Shown here: positions 11,051 through 21,154 of the stretch, one piece after another
Layout: each line of letters opens with the position of its first letter
Numbering within the stretch: position 1 is the first letter of the stretch
Source of the DNA: Nitrososphaerota archaeon
Lineage (GTDB): Archaea > Thermoproteota > Nitrososphaeria > Nitrososphaerales > Nitrosopumilaceae
DNA length: 64,000 nucleotides
Assembly: GCA_021323705.1 (NCBI GenBank)
Contig: JAJPKL010000027.1
Location: 1 to 64,000, forward strand
Reading direction: 5' to 3'
Translations under genes and position numbers: made by a program
Notes under the pieces: model-generated
The model's database searches: none
What the model was told of the DNA's origin: nothing
What the model saw: only the letters and a program-made list of their open reading frames with translations

Positions 11051-11763
11051 GCTATGGCCTTGACCTCCTCAATTGTTAGCTTTTCATCATAGAGTGCCTT
11101 GCCCAGTATCACGCCTGCAGCACCAACTTGTTTTACAGCTATTGTATCATGTAGTTTAGAAATTCCTCCACTTGCTATGATTTTTGCACCCCTTACGTTG
11201 CATGCCTTCTTTAGGGAATCAAGGTCAGGTCCACTAAGAGTACCGTCACGGTCTACACTAGTGATAAGAAATTCCGAGAACCCCAAATTCACAAATTCTT
11301 CAACTCCAGCTATGAGGTTTAATCCAGTGTTTTCTTTCCAACCACTTACTACTATTTTTCCATCTAATTGGTCAGCTGATATCACAATCCTCTTGCTGCC
11401 ATACTTTTTTGATAGTTTCTGTACCAAGTCTTTATTTTTGAATGCCAATGTGCCCAGCACCACCTTTGGTGCAAAATCCAGTACGTCTTCTACGGTATTT
11501 TCTGACCTTAGACCTCCTGCAACCTCCACTGGTATCGAGATCTCTTGCACTACCTTCTTTATTGTTTGTAAATTAGAGCCAAGGCCAAGCGTTGCATCAA
11601 GGTCAACAACATGTAACATGTCTGCTCCTGCACCCTCCCACCTCTTGGCAGTCTCTATCGGGTTGCTGCTGTAGACAGTTTTGTTCTTTGGATCGCCTTT
11701 TACCAAACGCACCACTTTGCCTTCCATGATATCTATTGCCGGAATGACTTTCACTTTTTGCAC
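11047..11763 (-). CDS. hisA: ProFAR isomerase
   Basis: VIPAIDIMEGKVVRLVKGD, GGLRS; his operon. Confidence 0.97.
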   Translation of the reverse strand: MQKVKVIPAIDIMEGKVVRLVKGDPKNKTVYSSNPIETAKRWEGAGADMLHVVDLDATLGLGSNLQTIKKVVQEISIPVEVAGGLRSENTVEDVLDFAPKVVLGTLAFKNKDLVQKLSKKYGSKRIVISADQLDGKIVVSGWKENTGLNLIAGVEEFVNLGFSEFLITSVDRDGTLSGPDLDSLKKACNVRGAKIIASGGISKLHDTIAVKQVGAAGVILGKALYDEKLTIEEVKAIA

Positions 11764-12356
11764 GCCCGCAAAAAGTTTTTGATCATTTGAGCGCCTACTT
11801 TGCCAGACTTTTCGGGATGAAACTGTGTACCAAATAGTGTTCCACTCTCTATCACCGCTGGAACGCTGATGCCATAGTCAGAATCAGCTTTTACAATATC
11901 TTCGTTTTTTGGTTTGATCCTATACGAGTGGACAAAGTAGACCCAAGAGCCTTCCTTTACTCCATCCAGCAGCACACTTGGTTTCTTTACCTGCAAATCA
12001 TTCCATCCCATATGTGGGATTTTGAACTTGTTTGGAAGTATGATAACCTCTCCCTCCAGAACTCCAAGCCCAGGCATCTTGCCCTCCTCGCTTTTTTCAA
12101 AGAACATCTCCATTCCAAGACATATGCCAAGAACTGGAACCTGCTTTTTTGCAAGATCCTCAAATGCTACCTTTGAGGTACTGAGGCTTTTGATTGCAGG
12201 ATCAAAGTTTCCAACACCAGGAAGCAACAGGCCGGAATAACCGTTCATTTTGTCTAAATCGGTTATTACGTTAACCTCCGCCCCATTTTTTTCAAGAGAT
12301 GACTTGAGACTGAATATGTTGCCTGCACCATAATCAAAGATTGCCACCTTAACCAT
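11751..12356 (-). CDS. hisH: Imidazole glycerol phosphate synthase glutaminase subunit
   Basis: FDYGAGNIFSLKSSL, PVLGICLGMEMFFE, GTQFHPEKSG. Confidence 0.97.
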   Translation of the reverse strand: MVKVAIFDYGAGNIFSLKSSLEKNGAEVNVITDLDKMNGYSGLLLPGVGNFDPAIKSLSTSKVAFEDLAKKQVPVLGICLGMEMFFEKSEEGKMPGLGVLEGEVIILPNKFKIPHMGWNDLQVKKPSVLLDGVKEGSWVYFVHSYRIKPKNEDIVKADSDYGISVPAVIESGTLFGTQFHPEKSGKVGAQMIKNFLRACKK

Positions 12357-12944
12357 TTACATGACACCTTTTGTGCTTGGAGGACCTTTTTGTCTTTTGT
12401 CTTGGCTTGCTGCACTTCGCAGTGCTACCGCCAAGGCCTTGAGTGCTGCCTCGATTTTGTGGTGATCGTTTTCTCCATATTTGACTGATATGTGAACGCA
12501 CATGTTTAGGCTCTGGGCAAGAGATCTGAAAAAGTGCTCGAGATCCTCTTTTGATATCTCTTCGATTTTGTCGCGAATTATTGATAATTCAATCCTGTGA
12601 TATTGTCTTTTTACAAGATCAAGTGAGGCATCTGCCAATGCTTCATCCATAGGTACTGATGCATAGCCAAAGCGGGTGATTCCTGTTCTGTTTCCAAGAG
12701 ATTCATCTATGGCACTGCCTAGTGCGATTGCTGTATCTTCAACTAGGTGGTGGTCTATTCCATCTTTTGATGATGCGACAAGTTTGAGATCAAACATTGC
12801 GTGTTTTGCAAAGGAGGAAACCAAGTGATCAAGGAATGGAAGACCTGTCTTTGCAGAGATCTTTCCACTACCATCCACGTTAATGGATATGGATACCTCC
12901 GTCTCCTTGGTTTTTCTAATAATGTGTCCTGTCCTAGATTTCAT
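12357..12944 (-). CDS. hisB: Imidazoleglycerol-phosphate dehydratase
   Basis: [43 protein letters not shown]-type motif. Confidence 0.97.
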   Translation of the reverse strand: MKSRTGHIIRKTKETEVSISINVDGSGKISAKTGLPFLDHLVSSFAKHAMFDLKLVASSKDGIDHHLVEDTAIALGSAIDESLGNRTGITRFGYASVPMDEALADASLDLVKRQYHRIELSIIRDKIEEISKEDLEHFFRSLAQSLNMCVHISVKYGENDHHKIEAALKALAVALRSAASQDKRQKGPPSTKGVM

Positions 12945-12969
12945 GAAATCCCCTTTAGAGAGAAGTGCC

Positions 12970-13953
12970 TTATGCCCTAACTAGATTTAATGTCTTCGGA
13001 AGCAGGCTTATTGATTCGAGTATCATGTCAGCGCCCTTTTGTTCAAAAAAGTCCTTCTTGGCCTGCGGGTCTTTGCTTGTACCATATATACCACAAAACA
13101 GAGTTGGGATTCCAGACTCGTCTGCCTTGCGTGCCATGATATAGTCTTCCGTGGAATCTCCTACAAAGGCTGTGTGGGATGCCCCCATTCCCTTAATTGA
13201 TGATATGAGCGGCAGAGGGTTTGGTTTTGCCATTTCACGTGGCTTGTCTTCAAGAAACCACGAGTTTTTCAAATCAAACTCGTCAAACAGTTTCTTAAGT
13301 GAGTGGCTTGCTGAGACTTCTCCTCTTCCTGTAACAATTGCAATTTTTTTGTCAAACCTTTGGTGTAGCTCATCTAATAGATTTTTTGTTACAAGCACGA
13401 TATCGTTTTCGATGAGTCCTTGTCCATTGAAAAATTTTGGATTTCTTCCATATAGTTTAGTGTACAGGTCTGTTCCGTAAAATATCTCGTCAAATACTGA
13501 CGAGAGTGGACTCTCAAATCTTTTTGCTGGATAGGTAAGCTTCTTTTTTATTTCAGCCAGATCCATCTTTGTCATGTCAAGATACCTTTCAACCGATCTT
13601 ATTCCTGTCGAGTCTGCATTTGTTGCAAGCTCAGACACCACATTGGAAAAACCGTGTCCTGTTTTCTGCGATGTCACTGCTGCAAGTATCAAGGCATAGG
13701 TCACATCAACTTCATCGTTGAATCCACCTGTCCTTTTGAAGATGTCTATCATTTCTGTTGTAACCTGCGGTATCTTCACTGAGGCAAAGTTGGTTGTGAC
13801 AAAATCCACAGTTTTTTTTATTGCAAGATCGTATGAATTTGAGACGTTGATCAGTACACCGTCGCAATCAAATATTATAGAATCGAGTTTTTTGATTCTT
13901 GCCGTCTTTTGTGCATCTATGTAGATGCCTTCATTCATTTTTTTTAAGGTCAA
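12970..13953 (-). CDS. HAD-superfamily IA hydrolase in his operon, candidate histidinol-phosphate phosphatase
   Basis: [42 protein letters not shown] motifs; between hisB and hisC with translational-coupling overlap to hisC. Confidence 0.8.
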   Translation of the reverse strand: MTLKKMNEGIYIDAQKTARIKKLDSIIFDCDGVLINVSNSYDLAIKKTVDFVTTNFASVKIPQVTTEMIDIFKRTGGFNDEVDVTYALILAAVTSQKTGHGFSNVVSELATNADSTGIRSVERYLDMTKMDLAEIKKKLTYPAKRFESPLSSVFDEIFYGTDLYTKLYGRNPKFFNGQGLIENDIVLVTKNLLDELHQRFDKKIAIVTGRGEVSASHSLKKLFDEFDLKNSWFLEDKPREMAKPNPLPLISSIKGMGASHTAFVGDSTEDYIMARKADESGIPTLFCGIYGTSKDPQAKKDFFEQKGADMILESISLLPKTLNLVRA

Positions 13954-15020
13954 TTCAGCAGATCACGTATTGCAGTTAGAAACCTAGAATTCATTTCTTG
14001 GGTGCCAACGGTAACTCTCAGGCATCCCTCATACTTGCCAACTTTTCCAAGATTTTTTATCACAATTCCCTGTTCTATGAGTGCCTTGTGTATCCTCTTG
14101 CTTGCACCATCTGCCGAAAACAGGACAAAGTTTGCCTTGGAGTCAAATACTCTAAAAACATTCATCTCTCTTAGCTTCTCAATTATGCGGCTGCGTTCCT
14201 TTTTTACAAGGTTTGCAACGTTTTCAAAGTATTTGGATCTCTTCAATGCGAGAATTCCTGCCTCTATTGCAACAGTGTTTAATGGATAAGGATATTGGAT
14301 GACCCTAGAGAAGGCATCTATCGTTTTCTTGTTTGCTACAAAGTAGCCAATCCTAAGCCCTGCAAGTCCAAATGACTTGGAAAGCGTTCGTAACACTATC
14401 AAGTTGTTCATCTTTTTTGTTGCATCAACTATGCTGTAATCTGCAAATTCTACATAGGCCTCATCTATGATTACGGGGCCGTCAAATGACTGGACTAGTT
14501 TTTCAAGCTGCTTTCTTGGAAATTGGAATCCGGTTGGATTGTTTGGAGAGTCTAGATAAAGTATGTCTGCCTTCTTTGAGTTGGCAACAAAATCCTCCAA
14601 GCGCAGACTCATCTGGCCGTCAAACTGGATTTTTTTTGTTGGTATGGCATACAGTTTGCACCTTTCCTCAAAAAAGCCAAAAGTCGGCTCTGATGTAAGA
14701 ATTCTTGTTTCCTTCGAGGCAAGATTTCCAAGCATGAGATCAATTATTTGGTCAGAGCCATTGCCTACACCTATCATCTCCTTTGGCATTTTTATGTAAT
14801 CGGCAAGCGATGCAACAAGCCTCTCCGTGCCTCCAAGTGGATATTCCCGTACGTCCATCTTTTCTTTTGTTTGGTTTATGAGATCTTGGAAGAAAGAAAT
14901 GTCAACTGCGTAGTTTTCATTAGAGTCAAGCTTGATTGCATTTGAGTATTTGTCTGGTTTTTTGTATCCGCTAAGCTTGGATATGTTTTCTATCTTTTTT
15001 TCAAACCAATTTTTTTTCAT
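13950..15020 (-). CDS. hisC: Histidinol-phosphate aminotransferase
   Basis: KLDSNENYAVD, SPNNPTGFQFP, RTLSKSFGLAGLRIGY. Confidence 0.95.
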   Translation of the reverse strand: MKKNWFEKKIENISKLSGYKKPDKYSNAIKLDSNENYAVDISFFQDLINQTKEKMDVREYPLGGTERLVASLADYIKMPKEMIGVGNGSDQIIDLMLGNLASKETRILTSEPTFGFFEERCKLYAIPTKKIQFDGQMSLRLEDFVANSKKADILYLDSPNNPTGFQFPRKQLEKLVQSFDGPVIIDEAYVEFADYSIVDATKKMNNLIVLRTLSKSFGLAGLRIGYFVANKKTIDAFSRVIQYPYPLNTVAIEAGILALKRSKYFENVANLVKKERSRIIEKLREMNVFRVFDSKANFVLFSADGASKRIHKALIEQGIVIKNLGKVGKYEGCLRVTVGTQEMNSRFLTAIRDLLN

Positions 15021-16288
15021 GTCCTACTCCACACTGCTTCATAGTGATTTGGCAGTCCCTCTGCGTCAGTGAATGCCTTCATGTATTTTGAGATCTTCTC
15101 AAGCGACGCTTTGGATGACTCTACCCTAGTCTGTAGCTTCATGTAATCAAGCACGCCAAGCGAGCCTCTTGTCTTTCCAAATCCACCTGTAGGCAATACG
15201 TGGTTTGAGCCCAAGAGGTAGTCGCTTGCCGACGAAGGAGTGTCTTGTCCCACAAGCACTAGGCCTGCAGATCTTATCTTTCTTGCCACCTTCTGAGGAT
15301 TTCGGGTCATGACCTGGAGGTGCTCGGGGGCAAGTTTGTTTGCAAGGTCTATCATTTGGGATTCGGTCTTGCAGATGGCAATAAAGCCATTATTTTTGAA
15401 GCTTGCCTTGACTATATCAGAGCGCGATATTAGGTTGATTCTTTCTTTGAGTGATTTTATTACCTCATCCTTTAGAGACCTGGAGTTTGTTATCAGGCAA
15501 CATGTGGTATCTGAGCTGTGCTCTGCCTGCGATATCAGGTCTACTGCTACAAGAGCAGGATCTGCTGACGAGTCGGCAACGATTGCAAGCTCTGTGGGAC
15601 CTGCAATCATATCAATTGAAACCACATCGCTAAGAATTGACTTTGCCAGTGTTACAAACATGCCTCCTGGGCCAACTATCTTATCCACCTTTGGGATTGA
15701 CTGAGTGCCATATGCAAGTGCGGCTATTGCCTGAGCTCCACCTATTTTGTAAAACTCGTCTACACCACAGATATCAGCTGCAACTAGGGTGAGGGGATCA
15801 ATCACCCCTTCTTCATCTGCAGGAGATACTGCAACAATTCTTTTTACTCCAGCCACCCTTGCGGGTACGACCGACATTACAACAGTACTTGGGTAGCGGG
15901 CCTTACCGCCTGGTATATAGCATGCAACACTGTCAAGAGGTAAGAATGTCTTTTCTATCCTTGTCCCATCAGTTTTAAGAAAAACGCTTTTGAGTTGGCT
16001 CTTTATTAGACTTTCAGATTTTTCTAGCCTTCTCTTTGCGATCTTTATTGCTTCAATCTGGTCCTTTGATACATAAGCATAGGAATTTTTTATCTCGTTT
16101 GAGGTAACCTTAAATGATTTTGGGTTTGCGCGGCTGAACCTACGCTCATATTCCCGCAGTGCCTTGTCCTTTCGTTTTTGTACGTCAGATATGATAGAGG
16201 CTACTTTTTTCCTAAGCTTGCCATCAGGCCTAGACCTCAGAGACTCTAGTACAGAATCTGTATTTTTGACATCTATGATTCGCATCAA
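15017..16288 (-). CDS. hisD: Histidinol dehydrogenase
   Basis: YIPGGKARYPSTVVM, AQAIAALAYGT, LAPEHLQVM, SDYLLGSNHVLPTGG. Confidence 0.97.
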   Translation of the reverse strand: MMRIIDVKNTDSVLESLRSRPDGKLRKKVASIISDVQKRKDKALREYERRFSRANPKSFKVTSNEIKNSYAYVSKDQIEAIKIAKRRLEKSESLIKSQLKSVFLKTDGTRIEKTFLPLDSVACYIPGGKARYPSTVVMSVVPARVAGVKRIVAVSPADEEGVIDPLTLVAADICGVDEFYKIGGAQAIAALAYGTQSIPKVDKIVGPGGMFVTLAKSILSDVVSIDMIAGPTELAIVADSSADPALVAVDLISQAEHSSDTTCCLITNSRSLKDEVIKSLKERINLISRSDIVKASFKNNGFIAICKTESQMIDLANKLAPEHLQVMTRNPQKVARKIRSAGLVLVGQDTPSSASDYLLGSNHVLPTGGFGKTRGSLGVLDYMKLQTRVESSKASLEKISKYMKAFTDAEGLPNHYEAVWSRT

Positions 16289-17262
16289 CTTTCCTCGTCA
16301 CGCTTTATCTCCTCAAGTGCAAGAATCTGCTTTGGCTCGTGCACAACCAAGCCTTGAGCTATCTTTCTTAGCTGTGGAATTAGTTTGTGGAATTCCGACT
16401 TTGGAATCACAGTGTTAATGCCGTACCACCCTTTCTCGCTTAGCGGGCTTATAGTTGGACGCTTAAGTGAGGGCAGCTCTTTGAGCAACTTGTTGAGGTT
16501 TTCCTGCTTTACATTTAGGAACAGGTGCAGGTGTTTTTTGCCCTCGACTGCTCCATGCAGCATGGTTACAATGTCGTAGATCTTTTCTCGTTTTATCTTG
16601 TCCTTGAGCGATGCCTTGTTTGCAATCAAGACTGCAGTAGATTCCATAACAGTATCAACTATTTTTAGTTGGTTTTGTGTAAGAGTCGTTCCAGTCTCGG
16701 TCACATCCATTATAGCATCGACATCTTCTGGAGGTTTTGCTTCAGTTGCCCCAAAGGAAAGGAAGATCTGTACGTTCTTGTTAGAACCAAGTCTCAGCCA
16801 AGGAGTTACAATCATTGGCTGTTTTGAGCCATAAAGTTTCTTGTAATTTTTACACTGAGTTATGAACTTGGATGCTGTAGTGAGATACTCAGAAGAGATT
16901 CTCAGAATTTTTTTCTTCTTTGCATAAGCAAGTATCATCTCATCAAGAGACTTGAAGTTGTAAGAATCTGGAATTGCAATTACAAGTTTAATTCTTCCAT
17001 ATTCCAAGTCAAGAAGAATCTCAACGTCAGACTTTGTTTCGGCAACCCAATCTCTGCCCGTTATTCCAACATCATACAAGCCGTCGCTTACCAAGTTTGG
17101 AATCTCTTGCGGGCGAAGCATCTTAACTGAGATTTCAGGATCATCAAGCATTACACGATATGTTCTTTCTCGCCTGACAACTCTTGTCCAAGACTTTTCA
17201 AGTATCTTGAAGGTTGATTCTTCAATACTGCCTTTTGGTACTGCAAATTTTACTCTAGCCAA
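16285..17262 (-). CDS. hisG: ATP phosphoribosyltransferase (long form with C-terminal regulatory domain)
   Basis: VKFAVPKGSIEESTF, DVGITGRDWVAE, IMDVTETGTTL; about 325 aa; first gene of his operon. Confidence 0.95.
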   Translation of the reverse strand: MARVKFAVPKGSIEESTFKILEKSWTRVVRRERTYRVMLDDPEISVKMLRPQEIPNLVSDGLYDVGITGRDWVAETKSDVEILLDLEYGRIKLVIAIPDSYNFKSLDEMILAYAKKKKILRISSEYLTTASKFITQCKNYKKLYGSKQPMIVTPWLRLGSNKNVQIFLSFGATEAKPPEDVDAIMDVTETGTTLTQNQLKIVDTVMESTAVLIANKASLKDKIKREKIYDIVTMLHGAVEGKKHLHLFLNVKQENLNKLLKELPSLKRPTISPLSEKGWYGINTVIPKSEFHKLIPQLRKIAQGLVVHEPKQILALEEIKRDEES

Positions 17263-17294
17263 CGTAGCCCCTACCGAGCCTTTTGGATATATAT

Positions 17295-18551
17295 CTAGTC
17301 GCCGGAGTTGAGTATTTCTTTGGCTCGGGTGACTGAGACGTTGTTTTCCTGTATCATCTTTGAGGCCACCTCATGTATCTTGTCTCTTGGCACTCCTGCG
17401 CTTATTGCTATATTTTTTGCATGTAGCCTCATGTGCCCCCTCTGTATTCCCTCTGAGGCAAGGGCCCTTATTGCGCTAAAGTTTTGAGCCAACCCTACTG
17501 CTCCAATCACACATGCAAGCTCCTTTGCAGATTTGACACCAAGAATCTTCAAGCACACACGTATCATGGGATGGACGTTTATTATTCCGCCAACAATTCC
17601 AACTGGCATTGGCACCTCAATTTCCCCCACCAGATTTCCGTTCTTGTCTTTTTTCCATCTTGTCAGAGACGTGTATCTGCCATCTTTTGATGCAAAGGCA
17701 TGTGATGCTGCCTCTATTGCTCTAGTATCCTGTCCTATGGAGTTCGCAACCGCAATGATTCCGTTCATAACACCCTTGTTGTGAGTTACCGCACGGTAGG
17801 GATCGTTTGCGGCAAAATTGTATGCATGTATTATATTGTCAACAATTTGTTTTCCTCCAACCTCTTCTTTGTCAAAGATGGCTCTTCCCCTCACAAGCCT
17901 CTTTGTAGAATAGTTTGATAAAATTTTGAGAACCGTTCTGCCGCCGGTGATCTCCTCTATTAACGGAGCTACTCCTTCACACATGGTGTTTGTGACATTT
18001 GCACCCATTGCGTCTCCGACATCGATTAGCAGTTCAACTACAAGCATGGTTCCAGATTTTGTCTCAAGTTTTTTGCATGTCACCTTCTTTGCTCCCTTGT
18101 TCATCTTGGACAGCGTCTTGCTTTTTGAGTTGGCTAGTTTGAGAATCCTTTTTGATGCCTTGAGCACTTTGGGGATGGCAGACTTGATATTTACATCAAC
18201 TACCTGAATCTGGCCTATGCTGTATGATTCGTCAGATTCCATTGTAAATCCGCCGTGTTTTCTTGCTATCTTTGCTGCCTTTGATGCTGCAGCAACTACC
18301 GACGATTCTTCAATTACCATTGGGATTAGATACTCTTTGCCATTTATCACAAAATTGGTCGCAATTCCAAGCGGAAACGAGAAGGTGCCAATCACATTTT
18401 CTACCATGTGATCTGCCTCAGCAAATGAGATCCCACCGTTACTTTTGAGAATCTCAACATCTTCTTTTGAGAGGCGTGCAAAGGATCTTACCACATCAAT
18501 TCTTCCCTCTCTGCTTTTTTCATGAAATCTGGAAGTGGGTGAGTCGGCCAA
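17295..18551 (-). CDS. Hydroxymethylglutaryl-CoA reductase, class II-like
   Basis: ENVIGTFSFPLGIATNF, DVGDAMGANVTNTMCEGVAP (DAMGAN type), HNKGVMNGI. Confidence 0.93.
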   Translation of the reverse strand: MADSPTSRFHEKSREGRIDVVRSFARLSKEDVEILKSNGGISFAEADHMVENVIGTFSFPLGIATNFVINGKEYLIPMVIEESSVVAAASKAAKIARKHGGFTMESDESYSIGQIQVVDVNIKSAIPKVLKASKRILKLANSKSKTLSKMNKGAKKVTCKKLETKSGTMLVVELLIDVGDAMGANVTNTMCEGVAPLIEEITGGRTVLKILSNYSTKRLVRGRAIFDKEEVGGKQIVDNIIHAYNFAANDPYRAVTHNKGVMNGIIAVANSIGQDTRAIEAASHAFASKDGRYTSLTRWKKDKNGNLVGEIEVPMPVGIVGGIINVHPMIRVCLKILGVKSAKELACVIGAVGLAQNFSAIRALASEGIQRGHMRLHAKNIAISAGVPRDKIHEVASKMIQENNVSVTRAKEILNSGD

Positions 18552-18552
18552 C

Positions 18553-19647
18553 TTATTTTACAATCCTCAAAAGTTTGTCGTCATTGTTATCAGGAAAACC
18601 CCTACCGTCTGTGTTCGAAGTAAGAATGTACAGATATCCATCTGGTCCCTCGCTGGCATCTCGGATTCTTCCAACCCCATCCAATATGATTTTTTGTCCA
18701 AGGATAGTGCCATTTTCAAGGGGCAGTTGGTAAAGGCTGTGCCCAAGCAGTGTGGCCAAGATGAGGCTGTTTTTGATATCAAGTTTGCCTGCTTGATAAT
18801 ATGCAATTCCGGCAGGACCTATACTTGGGTTATAACACACAAGTGCTGCTTGATATTGTTGCGAACCAGAACATTCTTGGGCGGGCCAGCCGTAATTATG
18901 CCCCGGCTTGATTAGGTTAATCTCATCGTTTCTTGTGGGCCCCTCCTCGGTCTCATACAGGTTTCCCTTGTCATCCCACGCAAGCCCCTGAGGGTTTCTG
19001 TGGCCGTAGGAATAGACAGGAGAGTTTGGAAACGGGTTATCTTGCGGTATAGAGCCGTCATCATTTAGGCGCAGGATCTTTCCTGCAAGAGATTTTAGGT
19101 CTTGGGTAGAGTTTTGATCCGTGGCATCACCTGTGCCGATGTAGAGCTTTTTGTCAGGCCCAAACTTTAGTACCCCGCCGTTGTCAAACTCTGCTCCAGG
19201 TATTCTGTCAAGTATAACTTTGGCGTCAGTTATTTTGTCATTGGACTCGGTGATTCGCAATACCTTGTTCCATAGATTATCCCCATCCTTGTATGTATAA
19301 TAGACGTAAATGAAATGATTTTTTTCAAAGTCTGGGTGCAGCGCTATTCCAAGCAGTCCGGCGTCTGTAATGTCTGCAACATGCAGATCTGCTACAGAGT
19401 CATTTACAAGTGTGCCGTTGTCAATTACCCTTATTCTCCCCACTTTTTCTGTAAAGAAAATTTTATTGTCTCCAAAACTCATTGCCCATGGCTTTTGCAA
19501 GTTTGTTGCAACAATTTGTACAGCATCTGTGCCAGTAGGACTTGAAGTTGGTTTTGGGATTACAATTGGATTGGATGGAGATGAGATGATAATTATCGAG
19601 GCAGCAACTGCGGCAGCTATTGCTATAATTCTAGTTTTTTTGTCCAC
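18553..19647 (-). CDS. PQQ-dependent sugar dehydrogenase (glucose/sorbosone dehydrogenase family), membrane-anchored
   Basis: LQKPWAMSF, LGIALHPDFEKNHFIYVYYT, GHRNPQGLAWD, EEGPTRNDEINLI; N-terminal TM. Confidence 0.88.
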   Translation of the reverse strand: MDKKTRIIAIAAAVAASIIIISSPSNPIVIPKPTSSPTGTDAVQIVATNLQKPWAMSFGDNKIFFTEKVGRIRVIDNGTLVNDSVADLHVADITDAGLLGIALHPDFEKNHFIYVYYTYKDGDNLWNKVLRITESNDKITDAKVILDRIPGAEFDNGGVLKFGPDKKLYIGTGDATDQNSTQDLKSLAGKILRLNDDGSIPQDNPFPNSPVYSYGHRNPQGLAWDDKGNLYETEEGPTRNDEINLIKPGHNYGWPAQECSGSQQYQAALVCYNPSIGPAGIAYYQAGKLDIKNSLILATLLGHSLYQLPLENGTILGQKIILDGVGRIRDASEGPDGYLYILTSNTDGRGFPDNNDDKLLRIVK

Positions 19648-19729
19648 AGGTCTTGAACCGTTGAAATCTTATTAATTATTTCTAAAATTAGATAAAGCGT
19701 ATATATCACCCCGAAACTTCTTTTCACTT

Positions 19730-19834
19730 AGCGGGGTGGGGAAGCCAGACTATTGGGCTAGGTCATCCCGGCGGGCTCATAATCAATCCAGATGAGAAAC
19801 CCGCAAGTCAGTAGTTCAAATCTACTCCCCGCTA
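19730..19834 (+). tRNA. Initiator tRNA-Met (CAU) with two introns (19749-19761 and 19782-19798)
   Basis: Acceptor AGCGGGG/CCCCGCT (A1-U72), D stem GGGA/TCCC after removing intron 1, anticodon arm GCGGG CTCATAA CCCGC after removing intron 2, T arm AGTAG-TTCAAAT-CTACT. Both introns show 4-bp central helices (AGCC/GGCT; CTCA/TGAG) with 3-nt bulges. TATATAT box about 24-30 bp upstream. Confidence 0.93.
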
Positions 19835-21154
19835 TCTTTTCAAACTATAAAACCACTCCGAGTCATCAAACTCTATCTTTTTGTTGGATCTAGAAATTCT
19901 CTGCAACGGCCTTGTCAGGTGCCTGTGAGCTGATGGAATAGGAAGGTATAGTTGTTCTTTTATCTTGCGTGGAATCTCTTCAGATATTTTTGCATGCAAA
20001 ACTTGGCCGCATTTTGAACATTTGTATCCCTGCCCCCTGCCTTTTGATTTCATGCGTTTTGTGCACTTTGTACATGTGGGGTTTACAAGGACGGCGTTTT
20101 TTGCAAGTTTTATGACATCGATGAATTCAACGTTTATTGTCCTGCCGTATCTCTTTGAGGCTTTCCGTACTCCACCACCGATTTTTATCAAGTCTCCTTT
20201 GATCAAGCTTGATGCAATATTAGCAAGACCTGTCGGTTTGTATACAGCGCAGTTTGCCTTTTTGCCGGAGTTGGAAATTGTAAACATTACATGGCCTCCA
20301 ATCTCAGTTTGAGGTGTTGTTGATACATGACCAACTACATATCCAGAAGAGAACGGTCTTAGGTCCCCAAGGTCCAGTTCATTTTGCAGATGGTCACCTG
20401 TACCTTGATTTGATCGAAAGACCATATAGCCTGCAAACTTTTCAGCAGATTTTACAAGAGATGCGCCTCTAACAACTGACTGGACATCTTCCCCTCTGAC
20501 TCCAAAAAATACGGGATCAGGCCCATGTGGTGCAATAAGCACTCGTTTCTTGGTATCGTCATAGCTGTTAAATGTCTTGGGGGAAGTAAGATCTTGCATC
20601 TTCCTGACACTGTCTTTGAAGATAAGCCTCTTCTTGCCAAAATTTGATTTGTGTCTGTATGAAATGAGCTCAAAGGTATGATCAGCAAAGTCATATCCTA
20701 TAGCACCTATTGCACCCACCAGTCCCTGGCCATTTCCCATATGAAATGTCTCAATCTTGTTTTGAGCTGCAAACTTTTTTGCCTTGCCGCGGTTTACAAG
20801 AGCACGCAAAGCCAGCCTGCCAAACTCGGAAAATTCCTTTGGGGTTTTGCTATTTTCATAAAAGACAAGGCCGGGATTTGCTCCCTCTTGTACGGCAGAA
20901 TATTTCTTGATGTAATTAATTACACTTTTCTTGATTGTGTTGGGATTTTGGGTTTGAATCTTTAATGCTACGGCACCGTTTCCTCTAGTCTTCCATGGAA
21001 TATTTGGATTGAATCTTATCAGATACGGATAGTCAAGAAACCTGACTTTTTTCTTTCGTAAATGTTCGACAATTTTGTATGCAAGAAATGTGGTACACAT
21101 GCCATTTCTTGAATCGGTATCATCAAATCCGATGTGCAGAACACTTTGTTTCAT
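19832..21154 (-). CDS. tiaS: tRNA(Ile2) 2-agmatinylcytidine synthetase TiaS
   Basis: HIGFDDTDSRNGMCTTFLA start, OB-fold region and C-terminal zinc ribbon CTKCTKRMKSKGRGQGYKCSKCG. Confidence 0.92.
   Translation of the reverse strand: MKQSVLHIGFDDTDSRNGMCTTFLAYKIVEHLRKKKVRFLDYPYLIRFNPNIPWKTRGNGAVALKIQTQNPNTIKKSVINYIKKYSAVQEGANPGLVFYENSKTPKEFSEFGRLALRALVNRGKAKKFAAQNKIETFHMGNGQGLVGAIGAIGYDFADHTFELISYRHKSNFGKKRLIFKDSVRKMQDLTSPKTFNSYDDTKKRVLIAPHGPDPVFFGVRGEDVQSVVRGASLVKSAEKFAGYMVFRSNQGTGDHLQNELDLGDLRPFSSGYVVGHVSTTPQTEIGGHVMFTISNSGKKANCAVYKPTGLANIASSLIKGDLIKIGGGVRKASKRYGRTINVEFIDVIKLAKNAVLVNPTCTKCTKRMKSKGRGQGYKCSKCGQVLHAKISEEIPRKIKEQLYLPIPSAHRHLTRPLQRISRSNKKIEFDDSEWFYSLKR

Noticed and set aside
11099-11674. 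191-aa plus-strand ORF opposite hisA
   Set aside because: Shadow ORF antisense to hisA.
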